Shown here piece after piece: positions 14,401 through 25,965 of a DNA stretch of 64,000 bases. The stretch is from Epiperipatus broadwayi (taxonomy: Eukaryota; Onychophora; Udeonychophora; Euonychophora; Peripatidae): the NCBI GenBank assembly GCA_028023455.1, contig JAQFVV010006450.1, positions 781,501 to 845,500 on the forward strand, given 5' to 3'. A program made the translations under genes and the position numbers. The number at the start of each line of letters is the position of its first letter. The stretch's first letter is position 1. The notes below the pieces were generated by a model. The model searched no databases and had not been told where the DNA came from. It saw only the letters and a list, made by a program, of their open reading frames with translations.

Positions 14401-16347
14401 ATTATAAGTGGTTCTAAAATAGTGTGATAGAAGAAATATTGCTCTTAAGGATGGATAGCTAGCCTTTATTGATTGCTATATTTAAACATTATGCAGGATC
14501 TGGTTTAATGATATACGCATAAGAAAAATATTTATTGCAATTAAATATTAAGAAACTAAATGAATGTGAATTTCTAATGCTATAATTGGTAAGACTTTAA
14601 TGGAAGTGGTATTTGCATATTTGTGAATTGCAAAAAGAATTAAGTACTAAGAAGATTTTTACATTAAAAAACATGATTTCTCATAACATTAAATGTGTAA
14701 TGTAGTGTAAAATTGATGAAGAAACACAAGAATATAAAGTTTTTGTATTTGTACCTTGTTGAGAAAGCCAATTAAATTTTTTATTGTTGAATATAGTGAT
14801 AATATATAGGCTAAAATTTATATTGTTTTTTTTAATACAATTTTAATTCTATAGTAGCCTTTACCATAATTCAGATCTTGTGTGCCTGTAAGGTAGGGCA
14901 CCCTTCATAATCAATAAAGTTTATATAGTAAAGTTTTTTTTTTTATTTATTCCTAGAACTATATGGATTGCATAATGTATCCTTTTTTTTTTGTAATAAA
15001 AATTAGAAGTAATCAAATATTAGTTTAGCACTTATGCTCTTTATACATCTAAACTTCTCATTATAAGCATCATAAATATGACATGGTATTCACATATTTT
15101 TAGTGGTAGTGTGTAGGTATCTGGAAACTATCTTGCTCTTTCAGAGAAACACAAAGGCCTAAAGAAATATAATAACTTATTGAATGAAATGAAGACAGAA
15201 AGAAAAAGAAAAAATGAAGTCTTGATTTTTCTTATTGGTGTAAAATTTGTTTTTCTATCTTGGTAGCATCTCACTTGTGAAAATGATTGTATATTAGCAG
15301 TAAAAGTACTCAGCATTTCAGGGTTTTATGTTTTGATGTTTCCTGTTATTTAGATGCTTTATTGTTTGAAAAAATGGTAAAACAAAATGTAACTGAAAAT
15401 TGCATCGTATGAGGTCAAGAATCATTTTTTCTAAGCCTTTTTTTTTTTGACTTATGAACTCTGCCAAATTGATGCTCTATCTATCGATTTTCCCATATTA
15501 TTTTTTTTTGTCTAATTATTTATGTTGATGCCCAAATGACTTGTATGCTGTATTGTCACAAAAGAGATAATTTTTTCTAAACTTTTTGATTGATAAAATT
15601 GTTGAGAAGGATTGGTGTTGAATTTGTTTAACTTAGATTCACTGTTTTTCTGCATGCACACTTATAGTTTCTTGAGCAGAAAAGAATCTGATGTTTATTA
15701 GAATATATATTAATTTTTCCATCATTTATTAGTATAAATATGTTAAAGTGGGAGTATAGAATAAGTAATTTAAGATGCAGATTATTTAAATAAGTAGAAT
15801 TAACATAATTTAAGTGCAGTGCATAAAACATAATCAATACCCAAAGTTAAATTTATAAAAAAACTAAGGCTCTGCCTCAGTGCTCTGTCCGACATCTCTT
15901 TCATCCATAGTAAATATAGCATTATATTATGGTCATTTTTTTATAATTAATATAGAAACACTATTTTGGCAAATCCATCTATGCCTGGTATTTCTTTTAT
16001 TCTCATATGAAGAATAGCTCAATACCTATTTACTTATCAATATTGAACTGTTAGCTAGGCTGGTTCTTGAACTTGCTTTGTAAATTTATATTTAAAAAAA
16101 CAACAACTTGGATATGTTGTTAAAAAAACCCTCTTAATTTCATAAAAAATTTCCAAGCTTCATTCAGATTTATCCTAATAAAAGGCAAAACACATTTTTT
16201 ATTATTTAGTTGTTAGTATTTATATATAACTAACTACAACTAAAATTTTCATGATGCAAATACCTCTTTCTAAAATAAAAGCCCAAATAAATTTATTATA
16301 TTCCCTTTTGAATTTTTTCTATAGTACAGGCTTTTTTATACCTGCAC
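11416..16347. other. Long AT-rich stretch with no recognised gene
   Basis: Several 60-110-codon open stretches occur, for example around 12398-12736, but they are Lys/Asn/Ile/Phe-rich and match no family I recognise. There are no clear repeat termini. A pyrimidine-rich stretch at about 13060-13530 has no evident function. Confidence 0.5.
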
Positions 16348-16425
16348 TTCTATATGTAATAGAGGATTTGAACCCAGTCTTTCACATGACAACTATCCAC
16401 GCTATCTCATACTGCTGACACACTT

Positions 16426-16495
16426 GATCACACACATATCAAAAAGATAAATAATCACCAATGTATGTATTTCATGCTAAACCAGCATTCATCTG
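16426..16495 (-). ncRNA. Hammerhead-like motif, left arm of copy 2
   Basis: Read on the minus strand: CAGATGA (consensus CTGATGA with one change), stem II ATGCT/AGCAT, GAAA, TACATACAT, a loop, then ATGTGTGTGATC. Stem III forms with one bulged G, and ATC is in place as the cleavage triplet. The substitution in the core probably inactivates it. Confidence 0.5.
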
Positions 16496-16806
16496 TTGGT
16501 CCAGATTGTCATCTCCACACATATATAAATCAATGCTCAGCTTTATATTAAGATAGCCAATCTTCATACTTTGATGGACAGGCTTCAAAACACTCCATCC
16601 CACAAGTCTTTAGCTGTCTGAGAAAGTTGGCACTAATGTGGGCTTTGAATGTTCCATCATCAGATTTTTAATGAAACGGATGGCTGAAGAGTTGTGGGGT
16701 GGAGTGGTTTGAAGCCAGTCCATTAAAGTATGAAAATTGGCCATCTTAATATAAAGCTGAACATTGATTGTATATATATATATGTGGAGATGATAATCTG
16801 GACCAA

Positions 16807-16876
16807 CTGACGAGTGGTGGTTTAGCACGAAATATGTGTATTAGTGATTATTTATCTTTTCGACATGTGTGTGATC
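16807..16876 (+). ncRNA. Hammerhead-like motif, right arm of copy 2
   Basis: The core CTGACGA (allowed CTGANGA form) is at 16807-16813, then an imperfect stem II GTGGT/AGCAC, then GAAA at 16829-16832. TATGTGTAT pairs with ATGTGTGT across a loop and is followed by GATC, giving ATC at 16874-16876 as the candidate cleavage triplet. Stem II has at least one mismatch. Stem I is weak. Confidence 0.5.
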
Positions 16877-16954
16877 AAGTATATCAGCAGTATGAGATAG
16901 CATGGATAAGTGAGAGTCATGTGAAAGTCTGTGTTCAACCCCCCTATTTATATT

Positions 16955-18740
16955 CCTTTTTAAAAGTTAAAAATAATTATCTAATTTTTAAAGAAATATC
17001 CTTTAGCGGTTTTTTATATTTTGATATATATATATATATTGCTATGTAAACAATATATTTACACAGTAGAGTATGGAGAAGATAAAAGAATCTTTAGTTA
17101 TATCATAGCAGGGCAAAGATTTTCTAACAATCTCTCACAGTGCAGGAGAACATTGTCAGGTTTTTTGAGTACTGAGTGATGAATATTTGAGTAGTTTTTC
17201 ACCCTTATCTTGCCCTCCTGATAACATTAGTTAAATATCCATTTACCCTGATGAAACTATGTGCTAAAAGTTAGAACTGAAAAAAAAAAATCAATATATC
17301 AAGATGAGATTCGAACCTTGATAGATATGCAAAGTATATCATCCATCATTGCACTTTGATATTCAATTTATTGATATAAATATGTATTATTATAATGAAA
17401 TATTCTTTTATCATATGTTTTTTGTTGCTGTATTTATTTCATTATAGGCACTGAATTTTTTTTTATTCACCACGTTTTAATTTATTTATTGTCCGTATTT
17501 TTAATACATAAACAAAGCTTTGTGATATTATACGTGTAAAATATAAATCAGTTTTTGATAACATATATTTTGATAAATGTTATTTATGTGTTTTATATTA
17601 CTTTCTATATATAAATATATTTTATTTTTGCAAGTAATATTTATTTCTAATACTGTGTCAAAAGTTTTGCCTAATTGGCTTAGACAGAGATTGAAACCCT
17701 TAAGTAAGAAAGAGTGAATCGTTACTTTACTTAGTTTTTCTTTTTGTAATCCTAGTATTATTTTGTTGCCCGAGGTTGACATCTTATAAGATACGTTATT
17801 AAATCCATTTCTCTAATTAAAATAATAATCTTCACAACTTGTTAATAGCAAGTAAGATTTTATTATTATATTATTTAAAGAAACTTAATTTTCTAGAGAT
17901 TATAATGACGTGTTACATATCCACTTGTTGGTATCTAATAATACCTGATTGATCCTTGATGTAATGTTGCACCTGTTACTAACATCGCTTGACCTATTTA
18001 CAGATTAAACCAATTATTTTTTAAGCATTCTGTTATCAATTATATATAACTAATATTGGTTTCTGTTATAATATTTGTAACTTATGTGATTGGTGTAATA
18101 AATAAAGTCTGGAAATAAAGTAAGAAATAAGATATATCGTTCATGTGATAAGTTTCACTCTAGGAATTTTTGGGGTCTTGAGTCTACCAATCTATGGTTA
18201 GATCAATTGCAATATTATATCATGGCACAGTTAATTGTATTAGAATTCGACAAATAAATACGTAATACTTTTTATCTATGCTGAAGAGTCATATGACATT
18301 TGAGAATTAAAAGTGACAGATTGAATTTCATTCTATAAATCTTTACATTTCAAGTCCATTACTCTAATACTGTGATGAATTGCACTGGATTTAATTAATT
18401 ATCTGATAAGAATAATCTGAATTAAATGTTTGTAATATTATTTTATGGCTCAAACTAATAAGTACTTCTTTGTAAAGTCCAACATGTCATAGCTATATAT
18501 AATCTTTGTCCAGCTATTGATTATACCTCATTTTATGTTGAAAGCTATATTACATTTTACCATTTCTTCTCTAACACTTTTTATAATGAGGGGATATTTT
18601 TTTTCTTTATTGTTAAACCGTTTACATTTGTTTTGCTTTCTTCAGTTCACTTCTTTTATGTTTTTATTGAGAGATTGATTGTTAATCACAGTTATGCCAA
18701 CAACAAAACATTATTTAAATTTAATGGGAATAAATATGTT
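16955..18740. other. Unassigned AT-rich stretch
   Basis: No protein family, RNA gene or repeat terminus was recognised. The 84-codon minus-strand open stretch near 17528-17782 resembles nothing I know. Confidence 0.5.
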
Positions 18741-18850
18741 AATATATTGGACTATTTCCATCATCTATCAGTAAATGTTGAATGTATAGAAAATTTTAAA
18801 TTTTACTTAAACTTTCAAAATACAAGCAACCTATTAGTAATAGCACACAA
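18741..18850 (-). mobile_element. Inverted 3'-end fragment of the Penelope-like element
   Basis: The minus strand carries the same tail as 21940-22050: TACTAATAGGTTG, AAAGTTTAAGTAAAA, then GATAGATGATGGAAATAG. It sits immediately before the partial direct copy at 18868-19490 and faces away from it. Inverted end fragments next to a copy are common in Penelope-type insertions. Confidence 0.7.
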
Positions 18851-18867
18851 GTAAACAAGACAAACTA

Positions 18868-19490
18868 ATGGTATAAAAGAAAAAAAAAACAGATGTGTCT
18901 ACAATAGCAGACTATGTATGTACTAATGACCATATGTTCAATTGAGAAATACAAAAATATTGGATAGGGAGGAAAAGGTGTAAAGAAGAAAAGTCAAGAA
19001 AGCTGCTCATATGACAACGCTAAATAATTCTATAAGTCACCCAATGTGGTGCTACACAATGTATTGAAGCCTCTCATTAACCTTGTTCTTAGAAAAAAGT
19101 ATTAAAAAAATTTGAAGGACTCAGGAAGATTTAAACCGACTCTCATATATAAAATATGAAATTTCTACTATCTGTTGTCTTTGACAGAATAGCTTGGTTG
19201 GTTAGAGTGTTGCCTTAAAATTTAATATTCAAGAGTCCAAAGGGTTAGGTTTGACTCCTATGCTAATATTGCCACTAGTCAGGCTAATAACACTTGAAAA
19301 AGAATGGAAAATACTACTACTTAAAACTAATCTGTGTTACCTATTTTGTTATTACTAACAAGTTGTTTGTATTTAGAAAGTTTAAATAAAATTAAAAATT
19401 TTCTATACATTCAACATTTAATAATAAATGATTGAAATAGTACAACATATTATCACATTTAATAAACCATCATCACAAACCTTGAGGAAA
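18868..19490 (+). mobile_element. Partial direct copy of the PLE 3' part
   Basis: The sequence parallels 21523-22065 throughout: the C-terminal coding part, the tRNA-like TTGGTTGGTTAGAGTGTTG stretch, and the conserved tail ending in ATCATCACAAACC. It is frameshifted relative to the downstream copy. Together they give a direct repeat flanking the main body, equivalent to the pseudo-LTR of Penelope elements. Confidence 0.8.
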
Positions 19491-19582
19491 ATATTAAGAC
19501 TTAGTGTGGATCCGATGCTAACATTATAAAATATTATTTCTAAAACTGGCTAAAATAAGAAAATTATTTATGGGAATGTCAA

Positions 19583-19945
19583 TTGGATGGGATTATTCGT
19601 AAGAGTTTGCAATTAAAACATCCTATTTTCTCCAAGAGAGCTGAGAAGACTATTCAGAGAGCAAATGAAGCTTTATTGAGAGTAAGAATAAATGTTCTTT
19701 GGTTATCTAAGAATCAAACCCTTCATTCCATTAGAAGTGTGGAATGTTTTCTAAAAATTAAACTTACAGTTGAAGATTTTTCAAGAGTTTGTCAAGCAGT
19801 AAAAAGATCATATTGTAAATTATATGTAAGGTTAAAAGAACATCAGATGAAGAAGTTTGTAAATCTACATTGGCTAGTGATCTATCAGCTTGAAAAATCT
19901 AACACCTTACTGATGCTGAATTATCTATTCTTGAAAATGGTTTGA
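19583..19945 (+). pseudogene. PLE N-terminal fragment
   Basis: An open stretch of 120 codons, rich in Lys, Leu and Arg, lies upstream of the RT in the same transcriptional direction. I recognise no catalytic motif. Its place in the element, and the broken sequence linking it to the RT, make it the probable N-terminal domain of the PLE polyprotein. Confidence 0.55.
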
Positions 19946-20359
19946 ACTTTGCCATTACACCATCTACTGTCCCATTATTAGATATAATACCAGCCACTGA
20001 AGAAGTTACCCAAAAATTGCCTTTGGAAGAAGCAGAATTAAGTTAGAGAGTTAAAAGGCCACTTGAGAGTCATCAAAAGCAGAAATCAAATACTTTATGT
20101 GATGAGAGGAAAGCTATTAAATCTCTCAAACAGATTACCTATAAAGAAAACACTACAGTTGCAATGAATAAAATTGATTATGCTAACAAAATACAAGAAC
20201 ATCTGATAGTAAACCAATATAAAAATGTAGCAAAAGAAATCAATTCCAAGCACAGAGGTAAAATTACAAGCATTACTCTATTAGCATTGCAGATATTTCA
20301 GTGATTCAGAAAAAAAAAGAAATTAAAGTTCATATTTGAGCAAAGTTTCACATCTTTCT

Positions 20360-20990
20360 GGACTACCTAAAACTCATTAAGACAATGTTTCATTAAGGCC
20401 TATTGTTATTTCTAGAAATTTACCATGTCAAAATTTGTTCTTAGTCCATTAGCATATCTGTCACAATCCTTCATCAGGGATTCTAACCACTTTATAGAAT
20501 TAGTCAGGGACATGAAAATGGAAAGAATTGACATATTGGTAAGCTTTGATGTGGAAAGTTTATTTACAAATTTACCATGTGATGAGGCATTGTCTGTTGG
20601 AAAGAAAAGGTTATATGATGATAATAGTCTGCAAAATAGAACAACTTTACCTATAGATAATATGATGTAATTATCAACATTCTGCATAACAATAATCTAT
20701 TTTTGCTATAACTTAGAATTTTTCCAAAAAAAAATCAAGAACTGGACATGGGATCACCACTATCACCCTTTCTTAGCAACATTTACATGGAAGAACTTGA
20801 AATCACTGCCATAAATACTACTGTTTTCCTGCATAAACTGTGACTTTGGAATGTTGATGATACATTCATGGTATGGCCATATGATGATGCACAATTACAG
20901 TCATTGTGGCTTCATATTGACAATATATTTCCTTCAACTAAATTCACAATGAAATCAGAAAGAGAATAAAAATTTCCTTTCTTAGATATT
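20360..20990 (+). pseudogene. PLE reverse transcriptase, broken
   Basis: Motifs appear in order across frames: LRPIVISRN near 20395, LVSFDVESLFTNLP near 20535-20576 (the PLE-type catalytic motif A with FDV..LFT), MGSPLSPFLSNIYMEELE near 20750-20800, and WNVDDTF at 20847-20867 (the DD motif C). KFPFLDIFV near 20968 is the element-typical motif after the palm. Stops and frameshifts between these prevent a functional product. Confidence 0.85.
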
Positions 20991-21419
20991 TTTGTGATAA
21001 GACTCTCTCAGGGCAAAGTAAAAAACAAATGCATAAGAAGTCAACACATACAGGTAAGTATTTGTCACATACATCTAATCATATCAAAAACCCTAAAATG
21101 GAATTATATTATCACTATGGAACACAGCAAAAGAAGTTTGCTCTAAAACCTGTGATTAGGAAAATGAAAAATTTCACATAGAACAAACTCTCATGATTAC
21201 CCATCAGCTGTCCTCAAGAAAACCTTTAATATACAATAAAAAGGGATACCAAAAGAAAAAACAATTATTGGTACTATAGTGTATCAATTCATAGCAGGAA
21301 TCCAGCAAATTAAAGAAAATCTGCAGTCAATATAACATTAGATCAGCTTTCCAAACCATACCACCAAGAAATTCTAACTTCTACCAAGCCTACACTGGAA
21401 ATGCTTAAGAACAACAATT

Positions 21420-21820
21420 GTATCTATGAAATACCATGTGAATGTGAAAATAAGTATATTGGTGAGACTTGATGCCCTATTGAACCATGATTGAATGAAC
21501 ACAAACTAATGGTTAAAGAGATAAAACAGATGTCTAAAATAGCAGACCATGTATGTATTAATGACCATATGTTTAGTAAGGACAATACAAAAATATTGGA
21601 TAGAGAGGGAAAGATGCAAACAAGAAAATTCAAGGAAGCTGCTCATATGACAATGGCATGTAATTCTATAAGTCAAACCAGTGTGGAAATACACAAAATA
21701 CGGAAACTTCTAATTAATCTTGCAAAAAATTTTAAAGACTTGGAAGGATTTGAACCAACCTTCCTATATAAATATATGAAATTTCTACTATCTGTTGCCT
21801 TTGACAGCTCAGTTGGTTAG
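21420..21820 (+). pseudogene. PLE GIY-YIG endonuclease, broken
   Basis: CIYEIPCECENKYIGET (about 21418-21470) is the GIY-YIG signature with the paired cysteines typical of PLE endonucleases. It is followed, after stops, by LNEHK and an open region (21491-21820) covering the rest of the C-terminus. This domain nicks target DNA to prime reverse transcription. A stop just after the YIG motif inactivates it. Confidence 0.85.
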
Positions 21821-22065
21821 AAGTTGCCTTAAAATTTGATATTTGAGAATCTAAAAATGTATCTGAAGAATGGAGAAGAATACTATTTGAAACATTGTGT
21901 AATTACTAACATATGTTGCCTTTTTGTGTGTTATTACTACAAGTTGTTTGTATTTGGAAAGTTTAAATAAAGTTTAAATTTTTTTATATATTCAACATTT
22001 ATTGATAGATGATGGTAATTGTCCAATATATTATCATATCTAATATATCATTATCACAAACTTCA

Positions 22066-22494
22066 TGCAAATAATAGAAATATACATTTATGTACTATTT
22101 ATATTAAGTATAGTGGAATAATGGCAATATAATGATAGAAAATGGATCTTCAAGTCAGAAAGGACTTTAAAAAAATATTATTGAGGAAGAGCCAATCAGA
22201 TATTTTAGTTCTGTTGGTTAGGGTAATGTGTCAGATTAAAGCTCTTTGAATATCAAATTGTTGGCATTGTTTTATTAAAAAGAAGACATTCCAAATATGC
22301 AAGAGTATGAAGAAAGAAAAACTTAATGTAGTAGAGGTGTACATGAATCACTTATGTTTTGATATCTTGTGAAATAATTAAAGTGAAAGAATTTAGATCA
22401 AAATGTATTATATATTATTTAGGCCATGGAATCCATAAATAATATGGCTTTTATTAAAGAACTTCCTTTGGATATAATTACATGAATGAATGAC
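22066..22494. other. Unassigned stretch with a possible tRNA-like remnant
   Basis: CTGTTGGTTAGGGTAATGTGTC near 22212-22233 resembles an A-box region of the PLE tail or a SINE. No B box is convincing. Nothing else was recognised. Confidence 0.35.
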
Positions 22495-22900
22495 AGTTTA
22501 ATCTTCCAGTATTATAGTACAAATCTATGCCTCAACAATTCAAGAAAATGAAGAAATTGAAAAGTTTTATGATGATCAGGTTTAGGAAGAAATTGACAAA
22601 ATTTGCAGTCAAGATGTATTTCTCGTTGTTAGTGATTGATAATGTCAAAATTTGAAATGAAATGAAAGGGAACACTATTGTCAGTAGGGATTTGGAAATA
22701 TAAATGAAGGAGAAAATTAATGAGCTTTTATAAATCCATTGATCTTTTTATTGACAATATATTTTTTTAAGCAATAAAAGCTACACATGATCATCATGCC
22801 AGAAATAGATTGAGAAACATATTAATGGATTACTTATGGATCATCTTCCACTGAAGATGGAAAAACTTTTATGAAGCTGAAAATAATGACGTATGTAAGC
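22495..22900 (+). mobile_element. RTE-type LINE endonuclease fragment
   Basis: Broken plus-strand translation gives IQIYASTIQENEEIEKFYD, then EEIDKICSQDVFLVVSD, EMKGNTIVSRDFG-like residues, INEGEN, and SSTEDGKTF. This order is that of the apurinic-like endonuclease of RTE LINEs. Stops and frameshifts are frequent. No reverse transcriptase follows, so this is an isolated fragment. Confidence 0.7.
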
Positions 22901-24705
22901 TGTTTGTTTCCCAGATAAATATTATTGTGAGGGGAAAAAAAACAGTAACTGTAAAAACAAATACATATATGAAAATTTATTAAATGTGACTGCTTTTAAT
23001 ATTTATCATATTTAAATACAATACATAGTGCAGTTTTGTTCTTCAAATACTTTTAATCCAAATTTCAATATATTTACCAGGAATAATTGTATTATTCATG
23101 TTTTTATCCTTGTACATAGGCTCATTCTAATTTTTTTTGTGCTTCCCTATCAATCAGTCTAAAATCTTTTAGCAACCTTTATTTGTCAGGTTAATTAGAT
23201 TGCAGTTTTATGTTTATATGTCTTGATTTTTGCAGAATGAATATTATATAGCAACAGTCATTTACATATACAATTATTAATCCATCAATTCTTCAGCATG
23301 CTTATTTTCTAATAGGTAGAAAGAAATTTGACATTATAAAGAATATATATAATACAAATAAAGTGTCCGTTAATTAAAAAAACTATTGTAATAAAAATAA
23401 TAAACATAACGATTATATTGTTATATATATATATATGCAACGGAACATGCTTTTAATAAATATTTATAATTCATCAAATTTTTCAACTTTATGACACAAT
23501 CCTCTAAGTATATAACAACTTTCAATTGTCTGGTGAACAAGGTGATATCTGAACATTCTCATGGACAGCATAATCAATTTTTTTTATTTATTTGCAATGA
23601 AAGGTAAACAGTAAATGGTCATTGAGGGGCAAATGCCTTTTTAATAATAAAGAAGAGACAACTTTCAGGTGGTGTATGCCAAATACCTAGATGTTCATTT
23701 ATTAATCAATAATTAGATGCGAAGAGCCTTATGACATTTCTCATCATGCACATTACCTGGAGTCCAAATCTATATTATTCAATGCAAAATAATAGTCCTT
23801 GATGTTTGCTATGTATTATTGTGAATCCCAAGCTATTGTAACAACCAGAATTAGGCAGTGTAAATATTTATCCAAGAGAGCTAAGGAAAATTCAGCACAT
23901 CCAGCTGTATTTTTGGATTGCAAAAAGGAGCTTGAACACATTATTAATTTGAAAAGAATTAAACTTGTTTGTGTAGAGCGAGATGATTAGAAAAGAAAAA
24001 ATAAAGAAGCATGGTGCAACAATAATGTTATTTAACAAAACATCAAAATAGTGTTCAATTATTTAATTATAGGAATAGTAAGGCATATTTTAAAAAGATA
24101 ATTCTAACTTTAACATTTTTTAAGCAATTTTTGCTTATGGGTAAGAATAGTCATGATTATGATTCTCTGCACTGAAAATGCAATAGGTTAAATAGAATTA
24201 GTATTCTATTTGGTATTTATTGGATACTTTGTAAAGCATATTTGTAACAATAATAATATCATGTGTCCATGTATTGTGTTAAATCTATGATGAGTAAAAT
24301 GGGGGGGGGGGGGGAATCAGACTTTAAAAAGGTTTAGATTTTTTTTTCTAGGGTGACCTATAGCCAATAAAATTAACATCCATCCTTGATCAGTAAATGG
24401 ATTCTGAATTATTTATAATGTAAAATTAACTTAGAAAATAATTAAAATTATCATTGCGTGGCAGATTGGCAAATAATTTTTTTTTTCTTCTCTACTTGCC
24501 AATATGAAGTAGAGATATTGGAAAGACTATTATACCTTTTCTAAAGCTGTATAGCCTGCTTGTAATTCTGTCAAAATTTTCTAGTTTTATTTGCCTCAAA
24601 TTAGAATACTAGATTATAGAAATTGTAAACAGATGCACTAACCCAACCTTTCATTAGAATTACTATAATTGGCAATTATTTATTTTTTATATATAAATTT
24701 GCAAT
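22901..24705. other. Unassigned AT-rich stretch
   Basis: An open 63-codon stretch at 23799-23990 has normal composition but no recognised homology. A 14-base poly(G) run is at 24301-24314. There is nothing else to support. Confidence 0.5.
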
Positions 24706-25285
24706 CTTTTTAAATGTTTTATTTGTATTTATTTATTGGACTTTTTCCATCACCTAATATTAAGTATTGTTTTTTTTTTTTCATATGTCATAGCATCGGC
24801 TGGGAAGCAAACCCGCTAACCCGGAACAATTGCTTGTAAGGCAGCTGTGTGGACCCCTCGACCACCAACACTTGACAAAATTAAGTATTGTTTGTCTTTA
24901 GAAAAATTTAATTTTATTTAAATATTCCAATTATGCCCAATGTTTTGAGAATTATTATTCTCCTCTCTTCTTCAGCAGTTGCTGGATTGACCAGTGGCAT
25001 GACTAGCACAGGAATCGAACCTGGATCCTTAGATTCTTGAATACTGAATTTTAAAGTAACACTCTAAAACAAGTGAGTCAGGCCAGCAACACCTGAAGAA
25101 GAAAGGAGAATAATACCTCTTGAAATTTGTGCATATACTAATCTGTGTGCTATTACTGACAATTGAATGTAATTGTAATATTTAAATGAAGTTAAATTTT
25201 TCTAAAGACATGCAATACTTAATATTGGTTGATAGGAATAGTCTAATATATAATTACAACTAAAATACAATCATCACAAACCTTT
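24706..25285. mobile_element. Foldback element with PLE-type ends, copy 2, interrupted by a SINE
   Basis: The left arm (minus orientation) and right arm (plus orientation) share the tail TTAATATTGGTTGATAGGAA and the GCTGAAGAAG / CCTGAAGAAG block. Between the arms lies a tRNA-like stretch with a clear B box when read on the minus strand (GGTTCGATTCCTG, near 25010-25025). A SINE splits the left arm near 24760. Without the SINE the element is about 465 bp. Confidence 0.75.
24773..24879 (-). mobile_element. tRNA-derived SINE inside the foldback element
   Basis: The minus strand reads GTCAAGTGTTGGTGGTCGAG at the 5' end, GCCTTACAAGCAATTG, the B-box-like GCGGGTTTGCTTCCC, then GATGCTATGACATATG and a poly(A) tail of about 13. 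ATTAAGTATTGTTT flanks it at 24759-24772 and 24880-24893, a 14-bp target duplication. This shows LINE-type retroposition and that the foldback element is older than the insertion. Confidence 0.85.
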
Positions 25286-25965
25286 TAAATATTTGTTTTA
25301 GATTACAATAATAATAATGTTGTTATAAATTTATTAAACGCACATTGATTACGTAAGTAATATTTACCGAGGCTGTAACCTCGAGAATATGCTATAAGAC
25401 AGCATAGGCAATAAAAATTACTTTGCCAAGAAATAATTTTCTCTAATGTTATCAGTTAGATGTCATATAACACAGGGATGTACATCAAAACATTATTAAG
25501 AAATTAAACTTGAACTGTTTTATTTCTTTTTATAGTAATATTTATTTTTTAAAAAATAAAACTACTCTACCTTATATAATCCATATAAAAAGAATATAAA
25601 AATACTTCTTTATGTTGTTATTTTAAAATATAAAAAGTTTATTATAAGATATATAAAATATCTATATATACAACAAAAAACATGAGAATAACAAATTTTC
25701 AATAAAAAAGCTTTTTTCGATACATATAATTTGTATCCTTTTCAATATGTCTACTTACGATTATCGTAAAACATACATATAGCGACATCTATTTATAATA
25801 CAACCAACAAAAAACAATTATTATCATCAATTATTTCATGAATACATACAATACAATACAAAAATTAAAATATATAAAATATATTCCTTCATTAATTATA
25901 GCATATTCATATATACTCAAAAACACACAAAAAACACACAAAACATTAAAATATTAACATCCTTC

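Larger units (their letters stand above)
16348..16954. mobile_element. Inverted-repeat element with hammerhead-like cores, copy 2
   Basis: Arms of about 260-290 bp face each other around a spacer of about 85 bases near 16610-16695. Each arm holds a hammerhead-like core and, toward its outer end, a tRNA-like stretch (GATAGCGTGGATAGTTG, then GGTTCAAATCC, on the minus strand of the left arm). It is related to the element at 10944-11415 in the same order but is longer and less compact. A 72-codon minus-strand ORF spans the arm and spacer; I recognise no protein in it. Confidence 0.75.
19491..22065 (+). mobile_element. Penelope-like retrotransposon, decayed, nearly full length
   Basis: One former ORF on the plus strand, broken by stops and frameshifts, runs from an N-terminal region (19583-19945) through reverse transcriptase (about 20360-20990) to a GIY-YIG endonuclease (about 21420-21800). 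The 3' UTR holds a tRNA-like stretch and a tail shared with the foldback elements of this window. Preserved order and domain types identify the PLE class. No intact copy exists in the window, so mobility would depend on another locus. Confidence 0.85.

Noticed and set aside
16610-16828. Minus-strand ORF of 72 codons as a gene
   Set aside because: It spans the arm and spacer of the inverted-repeat element, has no known motif, and overlaps the hammerhead-like core.
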